From positions 1 to 59,224 of the forward strand of contig JAFLTU010000010.1 of the NCBI GenBank assembly GCA_022509125.1: a DNA stretch of 59,224 nt, read 5' to 3'. Below, one piece after another: positions 49,022-58,010 of the stretch. This DNA comes from Muribaculaceae bacterium (GTDB taxonomy: Bacteria; Bacteroidota; Bacteroidia; Bacteroidales; Muribaculaceae). A program made the position numbers and the translations under genes. Within the stretch, counting starts at the first letter, position 1, and the number at the start of each line of letters is the position of its first letter. The notes below the pieces were generated by a model. The model searched no databases, had not been told where the DNA came from, and saw only the letters and a list, made by a program, of their open reading frames with translations.

Positions 49022-50194
49022 ATGGAAACAAAAATAATCAACGGAGTAATCGTTAAAAATTGGGCAACAAACCTTGATGAGCATGCCAAAGAAGAGATAA
49101 ATAATCTTTGCAAGTTGCCCTTCATTCATCATCACTTAGCATTGATGCCGGATGCTCATGGAGGCAAAGGTATGCCTATCGGCGGTGTCTTGGCTACAAA
49201 AGGAGTGGTGATTCCGAACGCTGTGGGAGTAGATATCGGTTGCGGCATGTGCGCCGTTAAAACTGATATCAAGGTTGCAGACCTTACGCCGGAGATTCTT
49301 CGCAAGGGAATTTTGAGAGGAATCAGAAAGAGAATACCTCTTGGCAAGGAGCATCACAAGAAAGCGCAGGATGAGAAGTATATGCCGCAGGGATTCGACA
49401 TTGATTCGATGATAGTCGTGAAACGTCAGATTGAGTCAGCCAAGAAACAGATAGGAACACTGGGAGGGGGCAACCACTTCATCGAATTGCAGAAGGATGA
49501 AGCCGGAAATATGTGGATAATGATTCATTCCGGTTCTCGGAACCTCGGCAAGCAGGTAGGCGATTTCTACAACGAGAAGGCGGCAGTGTTAAACCGCAGA
49601 TGGTTCTCGTCAGTTCCATCTGAAATCAATCTTCCCTTCTTGCCTTTACATACCGATGAGTTCAAACAATATTGGGCCGAGATGGAATACTGTGTTGCCT
49701 TCGCTCTTGCTAATCGTTCGTTGATGATGGAAAGAATCCAGGAATCAGTCTCTGAAGTCTTTCCGGAAACACATTTCGAGCCGATGATAAACATTCCGCA
49801 TAACTACGCTGTATGGGAGAATCATTTCGGGGAAAACTGTATCGTTCACCGAAAGGGAGCCACACTTGCAACAGCAGGACTTACCGGAATAATTCCGGGT
49901 TCGCAGGGCACTTGCTCTTATATCACCGAAGGGCTAGGGAATCCTAAATCCTTCAACTCTTGCTCACACGGAGCCGGGAGAAGACTCTCCAGAACCCAGG
50001 CTCGTGAACAACTTTCTTTGGAGGAAGAAGTAGCCCGGTTGGAACAGATGGGCATCGTGCATGCAGTGCGTTACAAAGAAGACCTTGACGAAGCAACCGG
50101 TGCTTACAAGAACATCGACGAAGTGATGGAAGCCCAAAAGGACTTGGTAAAAATCAAGACGAAACTTACTCCGATTGCCGTGATAAAAGGTTAA
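49022..50194 (+). CDS. rtcB: RtcB-family RNA ligase
   Basis: 390 aa from the ATG at 49022; an earlier ATG at 48995 lies inside the heptamer array. Conserved: VGVDIGCGMCAVKTD near residue 72 (metal-binding Cys), GTLGGGNHFIELQ near 150, and the catalytic His in NSCSHGAGRRLSR near 315. This is the short RtcB form found in many bacteria. It joins 3'-phosphate or 2',3'-cyclic phosphate ends to 5'-hydroxyl ends using GTP and Mn, repairing cleaved RNA. An archease is not adjacent. It is divergent from a WYL regulator. Confidence 0.93.
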   Translation: METKIINGVIVKNWATNLDEHAKEEINNLCKLPFIHHHLALMPDAHGGKGMPIGGVLATKGVVIPNAVGVDIGCGMCAVKTDIKVADLTPEILRKGILRGIRKRIPLGKEHHKKAQDEKYMPQGFDIDSMIVVKRQIESAKKQIGTLGGGNHFIELQKDEAGNMWIMIHSGSRNLGKQVGDFYNEKAAVLNRRWFSSVPSEINLPFLPLHTDEFKQYWAEMEYCVAFALANRSLMMERIQESVSEVFPETHFEPMINIPHNYAVWENHFGENCIVHRKGATLATAGLTGIIPGSQGTCSYITEGLGNPKSFNSCSHGAGRRLSRTQAREQLSLEEEVARLEQMGIVHAVRYKEDLDEATGAYKNIDEVMEAQKDLVKIKTKLTPIAVIKG

Positions 50195-50304
50195 ATATTG
50201 GTATGAACCAAATGAACTTGAAATTATGAGCCGGGAAATTAAGAAATCAATAATTTTGTAACAGAAAAAAAGAAGATAAGAGAGATACACTTTAATCGGT
50301 AAGT

Positions 50305-50329
50305 CCGGGCGCACCCGGAGGACTCTGAT
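50305..50329. other. Small hairpin after rtcB
   Basis: TCCGGG and CCCGGA, separated by CGCA, make a compact 6-bp stem within about 50305-50329. A longer inverted pair, TGATGTG at 50326-50332 and CACATCA at 50370-50376, follows. There is no T run, so it is not a clear terminator; it may protect the 3' end of the rtcB mRNA. Confidence 0.35.
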
Positions 50330-50368
50330 GTGGGACAGCGGAGAAGCTGAACTGATCATCGAGATTTC

Positions 50369-50575
50369 TCACATCACAAGATGGATGATTCCACCTTCCC
50401 ATACGAAAGTATGCCGGTTGCGGAAGTAACAGGCCCATACCTGTTGTTCCGAGATGGGTTCCCCGTCTTTCCGAATGTGTAATCTCTCCCGGTTGATAAG
50501 ATAGGTAATTTGTGGAACCGAAAGCCCTCTTGACTCAGTCACCAAAACATACACCATCGCCTCTTGCAAACTCAT
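50369..50575 (-). CDS. Small helix-turn-helix-like protein
   Basis: 68 aa. MSLQEAMVYVLVTESRGLSV and the run to QITYLINRERLHIRKDGEPI look like a HARE-HTH-type winged helix (HB1/ASXL family) as seen in small conserved Bacteroidetes proteins: a helix, the linker with a Gly-Leu, then a recognition helix ending EQQVWACYFRNR. It may bind DNA or act as an adaptor. It is a single gene convergent with rtcB; no promoter was recognised upstream. Confidence 0.65.
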   Translation of the reverse strand: MSLQEAMVYVLVTESRGLSVPQITYLINRERLHIRKDGEPISEQQVWACYFRNRHTFVWEGGIIHLVM

Positions 50576-50722
50576 ATAATTTTTTATCAGATCAAATTCC
50601 CCGTAAAATTACATAAGTCTTATGAGAGATTAAGAAAGATTTTCTTTCAACATATCAAGTGGCAGTGAGACAGGCTGGTTTCAAAATAAGAGATTAATGT
50701 CTTACGTTATTATTATAATTAT

Positions 50723-50730
50723 TAACTTTG
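50723..50730 (+). promoter_or_regulatory. -7 box of the CotH-type gene
   Basis: TAACTTTG matches TAnnTTTG and is about 100 bases before the ATG at 50833. No TTTG is found at the usual upstream distance. Confidence 0.5.
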
Positions 50731-50832
50731 CATACCCTTAACAACTCTTGGAGCCTTAAAGGCATAAGGAACAGAGAGTCGGGATTGAAAAAACTTATCG
50801 AAAAGCGTTTATCATTTAATAATTGGCCAACA

Positions 50833-52338
50833 ATGAAAAAAAATTTCTTAATTTTCATTTTAATCTTACCATTCTTAATTATTTCTTGTGAAAAGTCTGA
50901 AATTGTAGAACCCGAAATTGAGTTAAATGAATTTTCAATTTTAAAAGAAAATAATCCTGCTATATCTCAAGATTTTTATGGTGAAATTTCAGATGACTTT
51001 ATATATCTTAAATGTCCTGGTCTAGAGGATTTAACCCAACTCATTCCTACAATTGAGGGTGAATTTCAAACCATTTATATAGATGGTGAGCAACATGTTC
51101 CTAATATAAGTGAACAAGATTTCAGTATGCCTCTCACTCTTGAATTGACCTACAATAATAAATCTAAAACATACACAGTATTTACTCAGGGTTATAACCT
51201 TTTACCGATAGTTTCAATTCATACGGAAAATGGGTTACCTATTGAATCTAAAACAGAAAATATTAAAGCCGACTTCACAATTTTTAATGCGTTGAACCAC
51301 TCAAACATTTTAGATGCCGGCAAAATAAAGGGGCGAGGTAATGCGACCTGGAATTATGCCAAAAAACCTTATAAAATAAAATTTTCTGAAAAGCAAGAAC
51401 CCTTCGGTTTTAAAAGTAATAAAGATTGGGTCCTTTTAGCAGAAGCTAATGACAATTCATTCTTACGGACAGCATTTATGTGTGAAGTCTCAAAAGCTTT
51501 AGAGATACCGTATACTATTGATTTTCAGCATGTGGATTTGTATATTAATGACGAATATAAAGGTTTATATATTTTCACTGAAAAAGTAGAAGAGGGAAAG
51601 TTTCGTGTAAATCTTGATAATGATGGTTTTCTTTTTGAAAAAGACACCTATTATAAAGATGAGCCCTTATACTTTACAACAGACATTTTTAATCAACATT
51701 TCACTTTTAAATATCCTGATGCTGATAATAACGATATTGTAGAAGGAGATGAAAATTTTAATTTCATAAATAATTTTATGAATGAGGTAGAAAGAAAGAT
51801 ATTATTATTACAGGAAGATTCTACTTCTACCTTATTTGAAGATATGATTGATATAGAAAGTTTTGCAAAATGGTATCTTGCAGTTGAGATCACAGGAAAC
51901 TTTGACCCAAATATTTTCTATGTGCTAAAGAATCGAAAGAGTAAACTTCAAATGTATCCATTATGGGATTCAGAATGGAGTCTTGGTTTATACGATTTAA
52001 GTTGGGGTTTGAACATAACTTCAGACTTATCTTCTCATAGTATTTGGGAAAGAAAGTATTTATTTAATTGTCTTTTTAATTCTCCAATTTTCCGAGATGA
52101 GGTAAAAAAACAATGGAACTTATTTAAAAACAATAGTTTAGAGTTAGAAGATAAAATAGACTACTACGTTGAATCCATTAAATATGCTCAAGAAACTAAT
52201 AAAACCCTTTGGACGATGCCGGCTGGAAAAAAGGAATTATTAGTGAAATTTGAAAATTGGGAAGAAGAAATAAACTATGTCAAAAATTATTATTATAACA
52301 GAATAATATTCTTAAACTCATATTTCACATCACTTTAG
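50833..52338 (+). CDS. CotH-family lipoprotein
   Basis: 501 aa from the ATG at 50833; the longer frame lacks a signal peptide. Lipobox IISC near residue 17. An N-terminal Ig-like part (about 20-130) precedes a CotH kinase-like domain: KGRGNATWNYAKKPYKIKF near 165, DWVLLAEANDNSFLRTAF near 195, VDLYINDEYKGLYIF near 230 and PLWDSEWSLG near 375, where family members usually have a WDxD-type motif. CotH proteins in spore coats phosphorylate proteins; in Bacteroidetes they are surface or outer-membrane lipoproteins of unclear role. The gene is markedly richer in AT than its left neighbours, which suggests acquisition. A strong bidirectional terminator follows. Confidence 0.82.
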   Translation: MKKNFLIFILILPFLIISCEKSEIVEPEIELNEFSILKENNPAISQDFYGEISDDFIYLKCPGLEDLTQLIPTIEGEFQTIYIDGEQHVPNISEQDFSMPLTLELTYNNKSKTYTVFTQGYNLLPIVSIHTENGLPIESKTENIKADFTIFNALNHSNILDAGKIKGRGNATWNYAKKPYKIKFSEKQEPFGFKSNKDWVLLAEANDNSFLRTAFMCEVSKALEIPYTIDFQHVDLYINDEYKGLYIFTEKVEEGKFRVNLDNDGFLFEKDTYYKDEPLYFTTDIFNQHFTFKYPDADNNDIVEGDENFNFINNFMNEVERKILLLQEDSTSTLFEDMIDIESFAKWYLAVEITGNFDPNIFYVLKNRKSKLQMYPLWDSEWSLGLYDLSWGLNITSDLSSHSIWERKYLFNCLFNSPIFRDEVKKQWNLFKNNSLELEDKIDYYVESIKYAQETNKTLWTMPAGKKELLVKFENWEEEINYVKNYYYNRIIFLNSYFTSL

Positions 52339-52454
52339 TAAATACGGCAGCTGTTGCAAAGCAAAGCCACGTTTAAAGCCAAGCCGCATCTCGAGGCCGA
52401 AGGACAAATAATTGACTATAATATTAGAAAAATCTAAATATCAATAAAATAAAT

Positions 52455-52486
52455 AGAGTGTAGCTCAATAAGTTACGCTCTTTTTT
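52455..52486 (+). terminator. Bidirectional terminator between the CotH-type and TIR-Sel1 genes
   Basis: An 11-bp stem with two G-T pairs (AGAGTGTAGCT at 52455-52465, AGTTACGCTCT at 52471-52481) around the loop CAATA is followed by six or seven T residues on the plus strand; the minus strand also has an AT-rich run. Confidence 0.8.
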
Positions 52487-52587
52487 CATTTTTATAGATT
52501 TCTTTGCTTATCTCATGGATGGATGAGAAATTTGATATTACTCCTCATTGAAAGATTTTGATTTAGTGTGAATAACAAAACCCTTAG

Positions 52588-53796
52588 TCACTTAGGAGAA
52601 TTATTAGTGTATATATTCTCGTTTAGCCATTGTGTAGCCTGTTGGTTCCCAAGCTTAGAAGCTTTTTTTATCAAGGCAAAAGCCTTCCATTGATTCTTCT
52701 TTATTCCAGTTTCACCATAAAAATATAATAAACCGAGAGATAATAAGGCCTTTTCGTTGTCTTGTGCACCTGAACGAGAATACCATTCCATGGCAGTAGG
52801 TATGTTAAATTCGGGATTCTCTTTATCAGAGAAATAATTACCCAGTAGATATTGAGCGTTACTATCATCTTGCATGGCAGCTTTAGTGAACCAATTGACT
52901 GCTTTTTGCTTATCCTCTTCAATACCCTCTTTACCACAATAATAAATTAAGCCCAATTTTATTTGAGCTTCTGTATTTCCTTGATTAGCAGCTCTTTTAT
53001 ACCAGCTAATAGATTTATTTATATCTTTATCAACACCTTTTCCATTCTGATATAATAATCCTAAAGTATATTGAGCTTCAGGTAATCCATTGTTAGCTGC
53101 CGTCTTAAGCCAATCTACTGCGTTCTTTAAATTTTCATCTACTCCTTCACCTGCTAAATATCTCATTCCCAGTTCAAACTGAGCTTTTGTGTCTCCTTTT
53201 AAAGCATCAGGAATCAAAACCTTGAATTCATTAAGGTTTTCATGATAAACATCTTTAAGCAATTCCTCTATTTCATTCGGATATGAATTCTCGTTTTTAG
53301 TTTTTTCAGGTATAATTTTTTCTTTGGATTCTTCAATCTGAGAATTATTTTCCACTTTGAGCCATCCTTTAAGATCAGAAAACAACCGATTCAATGCTTC
53401 TTCAGAAAGAACATCCACCTGCTGCTTTTGGCCGAACATAAAAGAGAACCAATCACCCAGTTCACTTCTGTCAAGATTTAGAAACACTATCTTTTTACCC
53501 TTGCTTTTTGCAAACTGGAGCTCTCTAATTGTCCAATCCTCTTCATAATCAGTGATACTGTTATGTAATCGGGAATACATGAAAAGAAATATTTCACATT
53601 CATTGATGGCTTTCATGATCACGGAGACAAACTGAGCATCACTTTCAATTCCATCCAGATCTATCCAGCAATTCTCGCCGACTTCTTTTTCCAAACGATC
53701 CTTAAGTGGAAATACCAGTTCCTTATTCTTCCGTTTGTAGGAAATGAACATCCTATTATATTTTTTTTCTTTAGAGTTGCAGGGTTTAATGTCCAT
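52588..53796 (-). CDS. TIR-domain protein with Sel1-like repeats
   Basis: 402 aa, no signal peptide. Residues 13-145 form a TIR domain (RMFISYKRKNKELVFPLKDR, then CWIDLDGIESDA, then the segment DWTIRELQFAKS in which Glu 92 aligns with the catalytic Glu of NAD-cleaving TIR enzymes). A linker (150-200) is followed by five or six Sel1-like repeats (for example AQFELGMRYLAGEGV, AQYTLGLLYQNGKGV, AQIKLGLIYYCGKEG), a protein-binding solenoid. Bacterial TIR proteins often act in anti-phage defence or NAD signalling. It stands alone with its own -7 box; no partner gene such as a SAVED, SIR2 or nuclease protein is adjacent. Defence function is inference. Confidence 0.85.
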   Translation of the reverse strand: MDIKPCNSKEKKYNRMFISYKRKNKELVFPLKDRLEKEVGENCWIDLDGIESDAQFVSVIMKAINECEIFLFMYSRLHNSITDYEEDWTIRELQFAKSKGKKIVFLNLDRSELGDWFSFMFGQKQQVDVLSEEALNRLFSDLKGWLKVENNSQIEESKEKIIPEKTKNENSYPNEIEELLKDVYHENLNEFKVLIPDALKGDTKAQFELGMRYLAGEGVDENLKNAVDWLKTAANNGLPEAQYTLGLLYQNGKGVDKDINKSISWYKRAANQGNTEAQIKLGLIYYCGKEGIEEDKQKAVNWFTKAAMQDDSNAQYLLGNYFSDKENPEFNIPTAMEWYSRSGAQDNEKALLSLGLLYFYGETGIKKNQWKAFALIKKASKLGNQQATQWLNENIYTNNSPK

Positions 53797-53876
53797 AATA
53801 ACCTTTTAGAATACTTTAAAGATGCAATCCTGATTCCTTTTTAGATATATTTTGAATATGAGTTAGATTAGTTTTT

Positions 53877-53884
53877 CAAAGATA
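53877..53884 (-). promoter_or_regulatory. -7 box of the TIR-Sel1 gene
   Basis: Minus strand TATCTTTG matches TAnnTTTG, about 75 bases before the likely ATG at 53796. No TTTG is found at the expected distance. Confidence 0.45.
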
Positions 53885-53942
53885 ATATTTTTTATGAATA
53901 TCGGAATATTACCGGGAAACAAAGAAAGATTAAGATATACTT

Positions 53943-56900
53943 TTAATTCTGCAATTTTCGTAGAAAAGCATGGTTGCCCGATTCGAGTATTATTGTTTCT
54001 TCTCCCGGGAGTTGAAGAGTAGCAGAAGTATTTGCCGGGACATCAAACTGATATTTTATTTCTTCCCTGTCTTCAGAGATGTTCCATTTGCTTCGGATTT
54101 TTCCATAAGGACTCTCAAATTCTGCCTCGGCTTCATTTATTCTTCCCTTTAAATCCGGCTTGGGTTTCAAGTAAAAATGTTTGAATCCCGGATTTTCTTT
54201 ATCAGGATTGATCCCGGCTATGGTGTTTATCATCCAGCTCAATACAGAGCCGTAAGCATAATGATTAAAGGAATTCATATGGTTGTTGCCTCCCATGCCC
54301 TCTTCTTTTGTCATGGAATTCAGTCTTTCCCAAATTGTGGTTGCATCTAATGTCACCGGATAAAGCCATGAAGGAAATTTCTCATTAAAAAGAAGCTCGT
54401 AGGCCACCGAATCACAATTAACAGCCGACAACGCATGAGAAATCCAAGCCGTTCCTATAAAGCCTGTCATAAGAGAATTCTCCGGATATTTCATCCCATC
54501 GTCACCTACTGATTCCCTCTTGACTGCTTCAACAAGATTTTTTGCTACTTGTGATTTTTGTTTCTCGGGCAGAATATCAAATACAAGTGGAAGGGCATAG
54601 GAAGTCTGGGTGTCTACCGCTTTACCTGCTTCTCGGAATCTGATAGATTTCCCACTTTCATCAAAATAATTTGAGCTGATAAATTCTTTCCTCTTCTCTT
54701 TTTCTTTTTCCCAATATTCAATGTCATCATTTAAACCGAGGGCCTGAGCCGCGTTTTTCATAATATCGAGCTCATAGACGAGATAACAGTCAAATATCAT
54801 TGAATCATCGTTTTTGCTCAACTCAAACCCTAACCAGTCTCCCAGCCCCGGAAACAAGTCATTAGATTTATAGAATCCCGTGGCAGGGTCGATATAATTA
54901 TTCAAAACATAATCCACATATCTCTTCATATCCGGATAATATTTGCCCAGGGTCTCTTTGTCGCCATATTTCAGATAACTTTGCCACGGTATCACTACAC
55001 CCACGCTTTCCCAAAGAGGACCCCCAAATCCACCACCTACTGGTGCAATGGCCGGATAAACACCTTCTGGCGAGATGCAATCATGAATATTGTTAAGATG
55101 AGTTCGAAAAAAATTCTCTCCACTAAAAATATAGGATAGCGAGGGAATGAAAACGCTTAAGTCACCGCTCCACCCCATCCTTTCATTTCTTTGAGGACAA
55201 TCTGTGGGCACTGAGAAAATATTAGATAATGCAGACCATTTAATATTTTCAATGAAACGGTTTAATTTTTCGTTGTCGGTTTTAAAGTTTAAGGTTAATT
55301 TGTCGATTGAACTCAAACTTTGACCTTTGACATCTTCAGGAGATAAGGGGTGATTCAAACCGTCTAACTCAATAAATCTATAGCCATGATAAGTGAATCT
55401 CGGTTGATAAATTTCATATCCGCCTTTGGCAATATATTTATCTTCCACTTTAGCGGCTCTGAGGTTTTCTGTCATGAGCTCTCCCTGTTTACCTTCATAA
55501 ATGTCTAAATCAGGATAAAGCACTTCAGCATACTTTAAAGTCACTTCTGTGCCGGGTTGCAGATCTCGGAAAACGATGCGTGGGACGCCTGCAAAGTTCT
55601 GCCCCATATCATAGATAAATCTTCCATCAATTTCTTTGACATCCACAGCTGTCAATTCCTCAAAATTAACTATAGAACTTCCGTTTTGAGAAGTCAATCT
55701 CATCATTTCATAGTTGTCTACTGAGGGCCAGGAAATAAATCCTGTGGAAGAGGGCGACTTGGATATCGTTTTATCCAAATCCACAAGTTCAGCTTGCAAC
55801 CAGTTGGTGTCATCATATCCTGGTAATGACCATCCTTTATACTTTTCTTCTCGGGTTGCATCATAGATTTCCCCTTGGAAAATACTCCCATATCTGTAAG
55901 GCCCATTGTTTGTCCATTTCCAATTGTCAGGAGTTGTTGCAAACACATCATGGGAGCCATCTCCATAATCCACCATCAGATAGCCGAAAAGAGATTGACG
56001 GTCACCCCAATAATTCCAATTTTCTGCCGAGAAAGTAAATGGTCCGCTCCACCATCCTTCCCCTAAAATAGCTCCCATTGCGTTCGGACCCTCTTTAATC
56101 AAACCCGTGACATCGAATACCTGATAATTATGAGTTTTATTATATTGAGTTAAACCGGGATTAAGATAATTTTCTGTGACTCTTTCTCCATTTATGAAAA
56201 AATAATAAACTCCTCTCGCAGTCATATAGAGCCTTGCCTTTTTTACAGGTTTTTTTGCTGTTAATTCAGATCTTAACATCGTCATACCGGTTTCCGGTAA
56301 TTTGACCATTACAGTTTCTCCCTCAGTCTGTTGATTGGTAACCGTTGATATTGTGTGATATGGATGACGATAGTTTTTTATTTCGATGTTTTCAAAAGTA
56401 ATTTTTTCGCCCTCCGGACTCGAGAAACCAATATCTCCCAACAAAGGATAGGCAGGATAATCTCCCCCCTCTCCAGCAGGATTCAGATTAATTTCTCCCA
56501 ACTGATATCCATCCAAAAACAAAGTTGTTTTTCCTGTGACAGATTTAATGTTTACGTTATGGGAATTAAATTGGTTTGATTCATTTATTAAAGAATCGGG
56601 AACATCGAAAAAAGCAATTGGGTTACCCTCATCCTCCAAACCATAACCATTACTGAATACCGCCACCACGGGATTAAAATTATTATCACTATCCCTTAAA
56701 GAAAACTTTAAAGCTATATTGGAATTTGCGGGAAGTCTAAGGTCATTGGCTCCGTATATGAAATCTGCCTTATTAGAACCCTCATGAAATCTCAAATCAA
56801 AAAGAATCTGAAAAACCGGTATATAAAACGCATTAAACGGTAGTGCGGATTGATCACCTCCGATCCATTGGGCCCCCTCCCAAAGAGGTGAATCCTCATT

Positions 56901-57284
56901 GGCAGACATGATTCCGGTTTCAAAGAATGAACAGGCTTCAGCTTCCTCGCCTTTGTTATCTTTTACCTTCAATTTCCAATTATAACGGGTCAGAGGATTT
57001 AAATTTTTTCCTTCATATTTAATGCTATTCGATAAATCTGAATTTACAAATCCCGAATCCCAGACCACTTCACCATTATCATCCGTAATTCTGATATCGT
57101 ATCCTTCCTGGATAGCTCCCGGATTTTCGTTCTCCATTTTCCAGCTAAAGACCGGAGACGGATTTTCTATCCCTAATGGTTCTGCTGCATAATCTGTTTT
57201 CAAGTCATAAATGCGAAAGGCAGCCAGCTCAGTGTAGCAAGAAATAACAAACAGAACAAAAACAAAAATTCGAAAACTTCTCAT
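53943..57284 (-). CDS. Alpha-L-rhamnosidase, GH78 family
   Basis: 1113 aa with a signal peptide (FVLFVISCYTELAA). Domains: an N-terminal Ig-like part (FRIYDLKTDYAAEPLGIENP), a large beta-sandwich insert (about 130-300), the rhamnosidase N-terminal domain (ARGVYYFFINGERV, QYNKTHNYQVFDVT), and the (alpha/alpha)6 barrel with CPQRNERMGWSGD and NHMNSFNHYAYGSV. The usual QRDERxGWxGD reads QRNER here. It cleaves terminal alpha-linked L-rhamnose in the periplasm or at the surface. No SusC/SusD pair, sulfatase or other hydrolase is adjacent in the window, so it is not clearly part of a polysaccharide utilisation locus. Confidence 0.93.
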   Translation of the reverse strand: MRSFRIFVFVLFVISCYTELAAFRIYDLKTDYAAEPLGIENPSPVFSWKMENENPGAIQEGYDIRITDDNGEVVWDSGFVNSDLSNSIKYEGKNLNPLTRYNWKLKVKDNKGEEAEACSFFETGIMSANEDSPLWEGAQWIGGDQSALPFNAFYIPVFQILFDLRFHEGSNKADFIYGANDLRLPANSNIALKFSLRDSDNNFNPVVAVFSNGYGLEDEGNPIAFFDVPDSLINESNQFNSHNVNIKSVTGKTTLFLDGYQLGEINLNPAGEGGDYPAYPLLGDIGFSSPEGEKITFENIEIKNYRHPYHTISTVTNQQTEGETVMVKLPETGMTMLRSELTAKKPVKKARLYMTARGVYYFFINGERVTENYLNPGLTQYNKTHNYQVFDVTGLIKEGPNAMGAILGEGWWSGPFTFSAENWNYWGDRQSLFGYLMVDYGDGSHDVFATTPDNWKWTNNGPYRYGSIFQGEIYDATREEKYKGWSLPGYDDTNWLQAELVDLDKTISKSPSSTGFISWPSVDNYEMMRLTSQNGSSIVNFEELTAVDVKEIDGRFIYDMGQNFAGVPRIVFRDLQPGTEVTLKYAEVLYPDLDIYEGKQGELMTENLRAAKVEDKYIAKGGYEIYQPRFTYHGYRFIELDGLNHPLSPEDVKGQSLSSIDKLTLNFKTDNEKLNRFIENIKWSALSNIFSVPTDCPQRNERMGWSGDLSVFIPSLSYIFSGENFFRTHLNNIHDCISPEGVYPAIAPVGGGFGGPLWESVGVVIPWQSYLKYGDKETLGKYYPDMKRYVDYVLNNYIDPATGFYKSNDLFPGLGDWLGFELSKNDDSMIFDCYLVYELDIMKNAAQALGLNDDIEYWEKEKEKRKEFISSNYFDESGKSIRFREAGKAVDTQTSYALPLVFDILPEKQKSQVAKNLVEAVKRESVGDDGMKYPENSLMTGFIGTAWISHALSAVNCDSVAYELLFNEKFPSWLYPVTLDATTIWERLNSMTKEEGMGGNNHMNSFNHYAYGSVLSWMINTIAGINPDKENPGFKHFYLKPKPDLKGRINEAEAEFESPYGKIRSKWNISEDREEIKYQFDVPANTSATLQLPGEETIILESGNHAFLRKLQN

Positions 57285-57307
57285 ATAGTTTCTTACAATG
57301 CTTTTTG

Positions 57308-57315
57308 CAAAGATA
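57308..57315 (-). promoter_or_regulatory. -7 box of the GH78 gene
   Basis: Minus strand TATCTTTG matches TAnnTTTG about 23 bases before the ATG at 57284. No TTTG is found at the expected distance. Confidence 0.5.
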
Positions 57316-57400
57316 ATTAAAATAACACTTTTCTAAAGTCGATATTTAATCCATATTTCAATCTTACAAAGGTGATAAATTAGGAAACAATTTCTGCCCT

Positions 57401-57486
57401 AGAAAAGATGTTTTGGGTTACCTAGAGAATAAGAAGACATGACTAAATAAGAATCCAGGCTTGAACTCTCAACTTTTTTTATAGTT
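57401..57486. repeat. Direct repeat, left copy
   Basis: 86 bp beginning AGAAAAGATGTTTTGGGTTA and ending in the operator-like AACTTTTTTTATAGTT (57471-57486). It is about 94 percent identical by eye to 57924-58010. Confidence 0.9.
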
Positions 57487-57616
57487 AAAATAAGATAATT
57501 CAACTTCCCCATGTCAATTTAATTGATTGTCAATGTCAAGGAGGGGCTTCGTCACGGTTGAACCCTGACTATGAGATAACGCTTGCGAAGCTAGCGGAAA
57601 AAGCCTCCCTTCCTCC

Positions 57617-57640
57617 TCAACCTCGGAGAGGTTGATTTTC
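57617..57640 (+). terminator. Terminator-like hairpin without an obvious gene
   Basis: TCAACCTC at 57617-57624 and GAGGTTGA at 57628-57635 pair around the loop GGA, and TTTTC follows. No plus-strand gene precedes it, so it may be a remnant. Confidence 0.4.
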
Positions 57641-57722
57641 AATTAATTTCATAGAAGGGAAATAACTAATTATGCATTGCAAACATAATGTTGTTGTTGC
57701 ATAATATCAAATTTTATATATT

Positions 57723-57839
57723 ATGATGAAAATTTCTATTGACGACAATTTTCCGGAAAACTTTCCAATATTTAGAGTTATAAATAAGGGTAGTGAATTT
57801 GAGGTAAGCTTGAAGCTTTATTCCAGAAAGATGCATTAA
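57723..57839 (+). CDS. Possible 38-aa small protein or gene remnant
   Basis: The frame starts MMKISIDDNFPENFP and ends KLYSRKMH, then TAA. The sequence has ordinary composition and a balanced hydrophilic character. No -7 box is evident before it and no family is recognised. It could be the truncated start of a lost gene between the two direct repeats. Confidence 0.25.
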   Translation: MMKISIDDNFPENFPIFRVINKGSEFEVSLKLYSRKMH

Positions 57840-57923
57840 AATAATTGTAAGCTTTCATTTCAGATAATTTTATTATCTCACCTTAGGAGTATTTATATGA
57901 GCTTAAAAGATATATAATGAAAT

Positions 57924-58010
57924 AGAAAAGATGTTTTGGGTTACCTAGAGAATAAAAAAGACATGACTAAATGAGAATCCAGGCTTGAACTTTCAACTAT
58001 TTTTATAGTT
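57924..58010. repeat. Direct repeat, right copy
   Basis: 87 bp, second copy of 57401-57486 with one inserted base and a few substitutions. It ends in the perfect palindrome AACTATTTTTATAGTT (57995-58010), about 80 bp before the BlaI-type gene. Confidence 0.9.

Noticed and set aside
53943..57284. A polysaccharide utilisation locus around the rhamnosidase
   Set aside because: No SusC/SusD pair, sensor or second hydrolase is adjacent in the window.
57441..57470. tRNA T-arm-like sequence (GAATCCAGGCTTGAACTC) in the direct repeats
   Set aside because: No acceptor, D or anticodon arm can be folded around it on either strand.
57401..58010. Insertion sequence or transposon flanked by the 87-bp direct repeats
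   Set aside because: No transposase frame, no terminal inverted repeats and no short target duplication were seen; the repeats look like duplicated promoter sequence.
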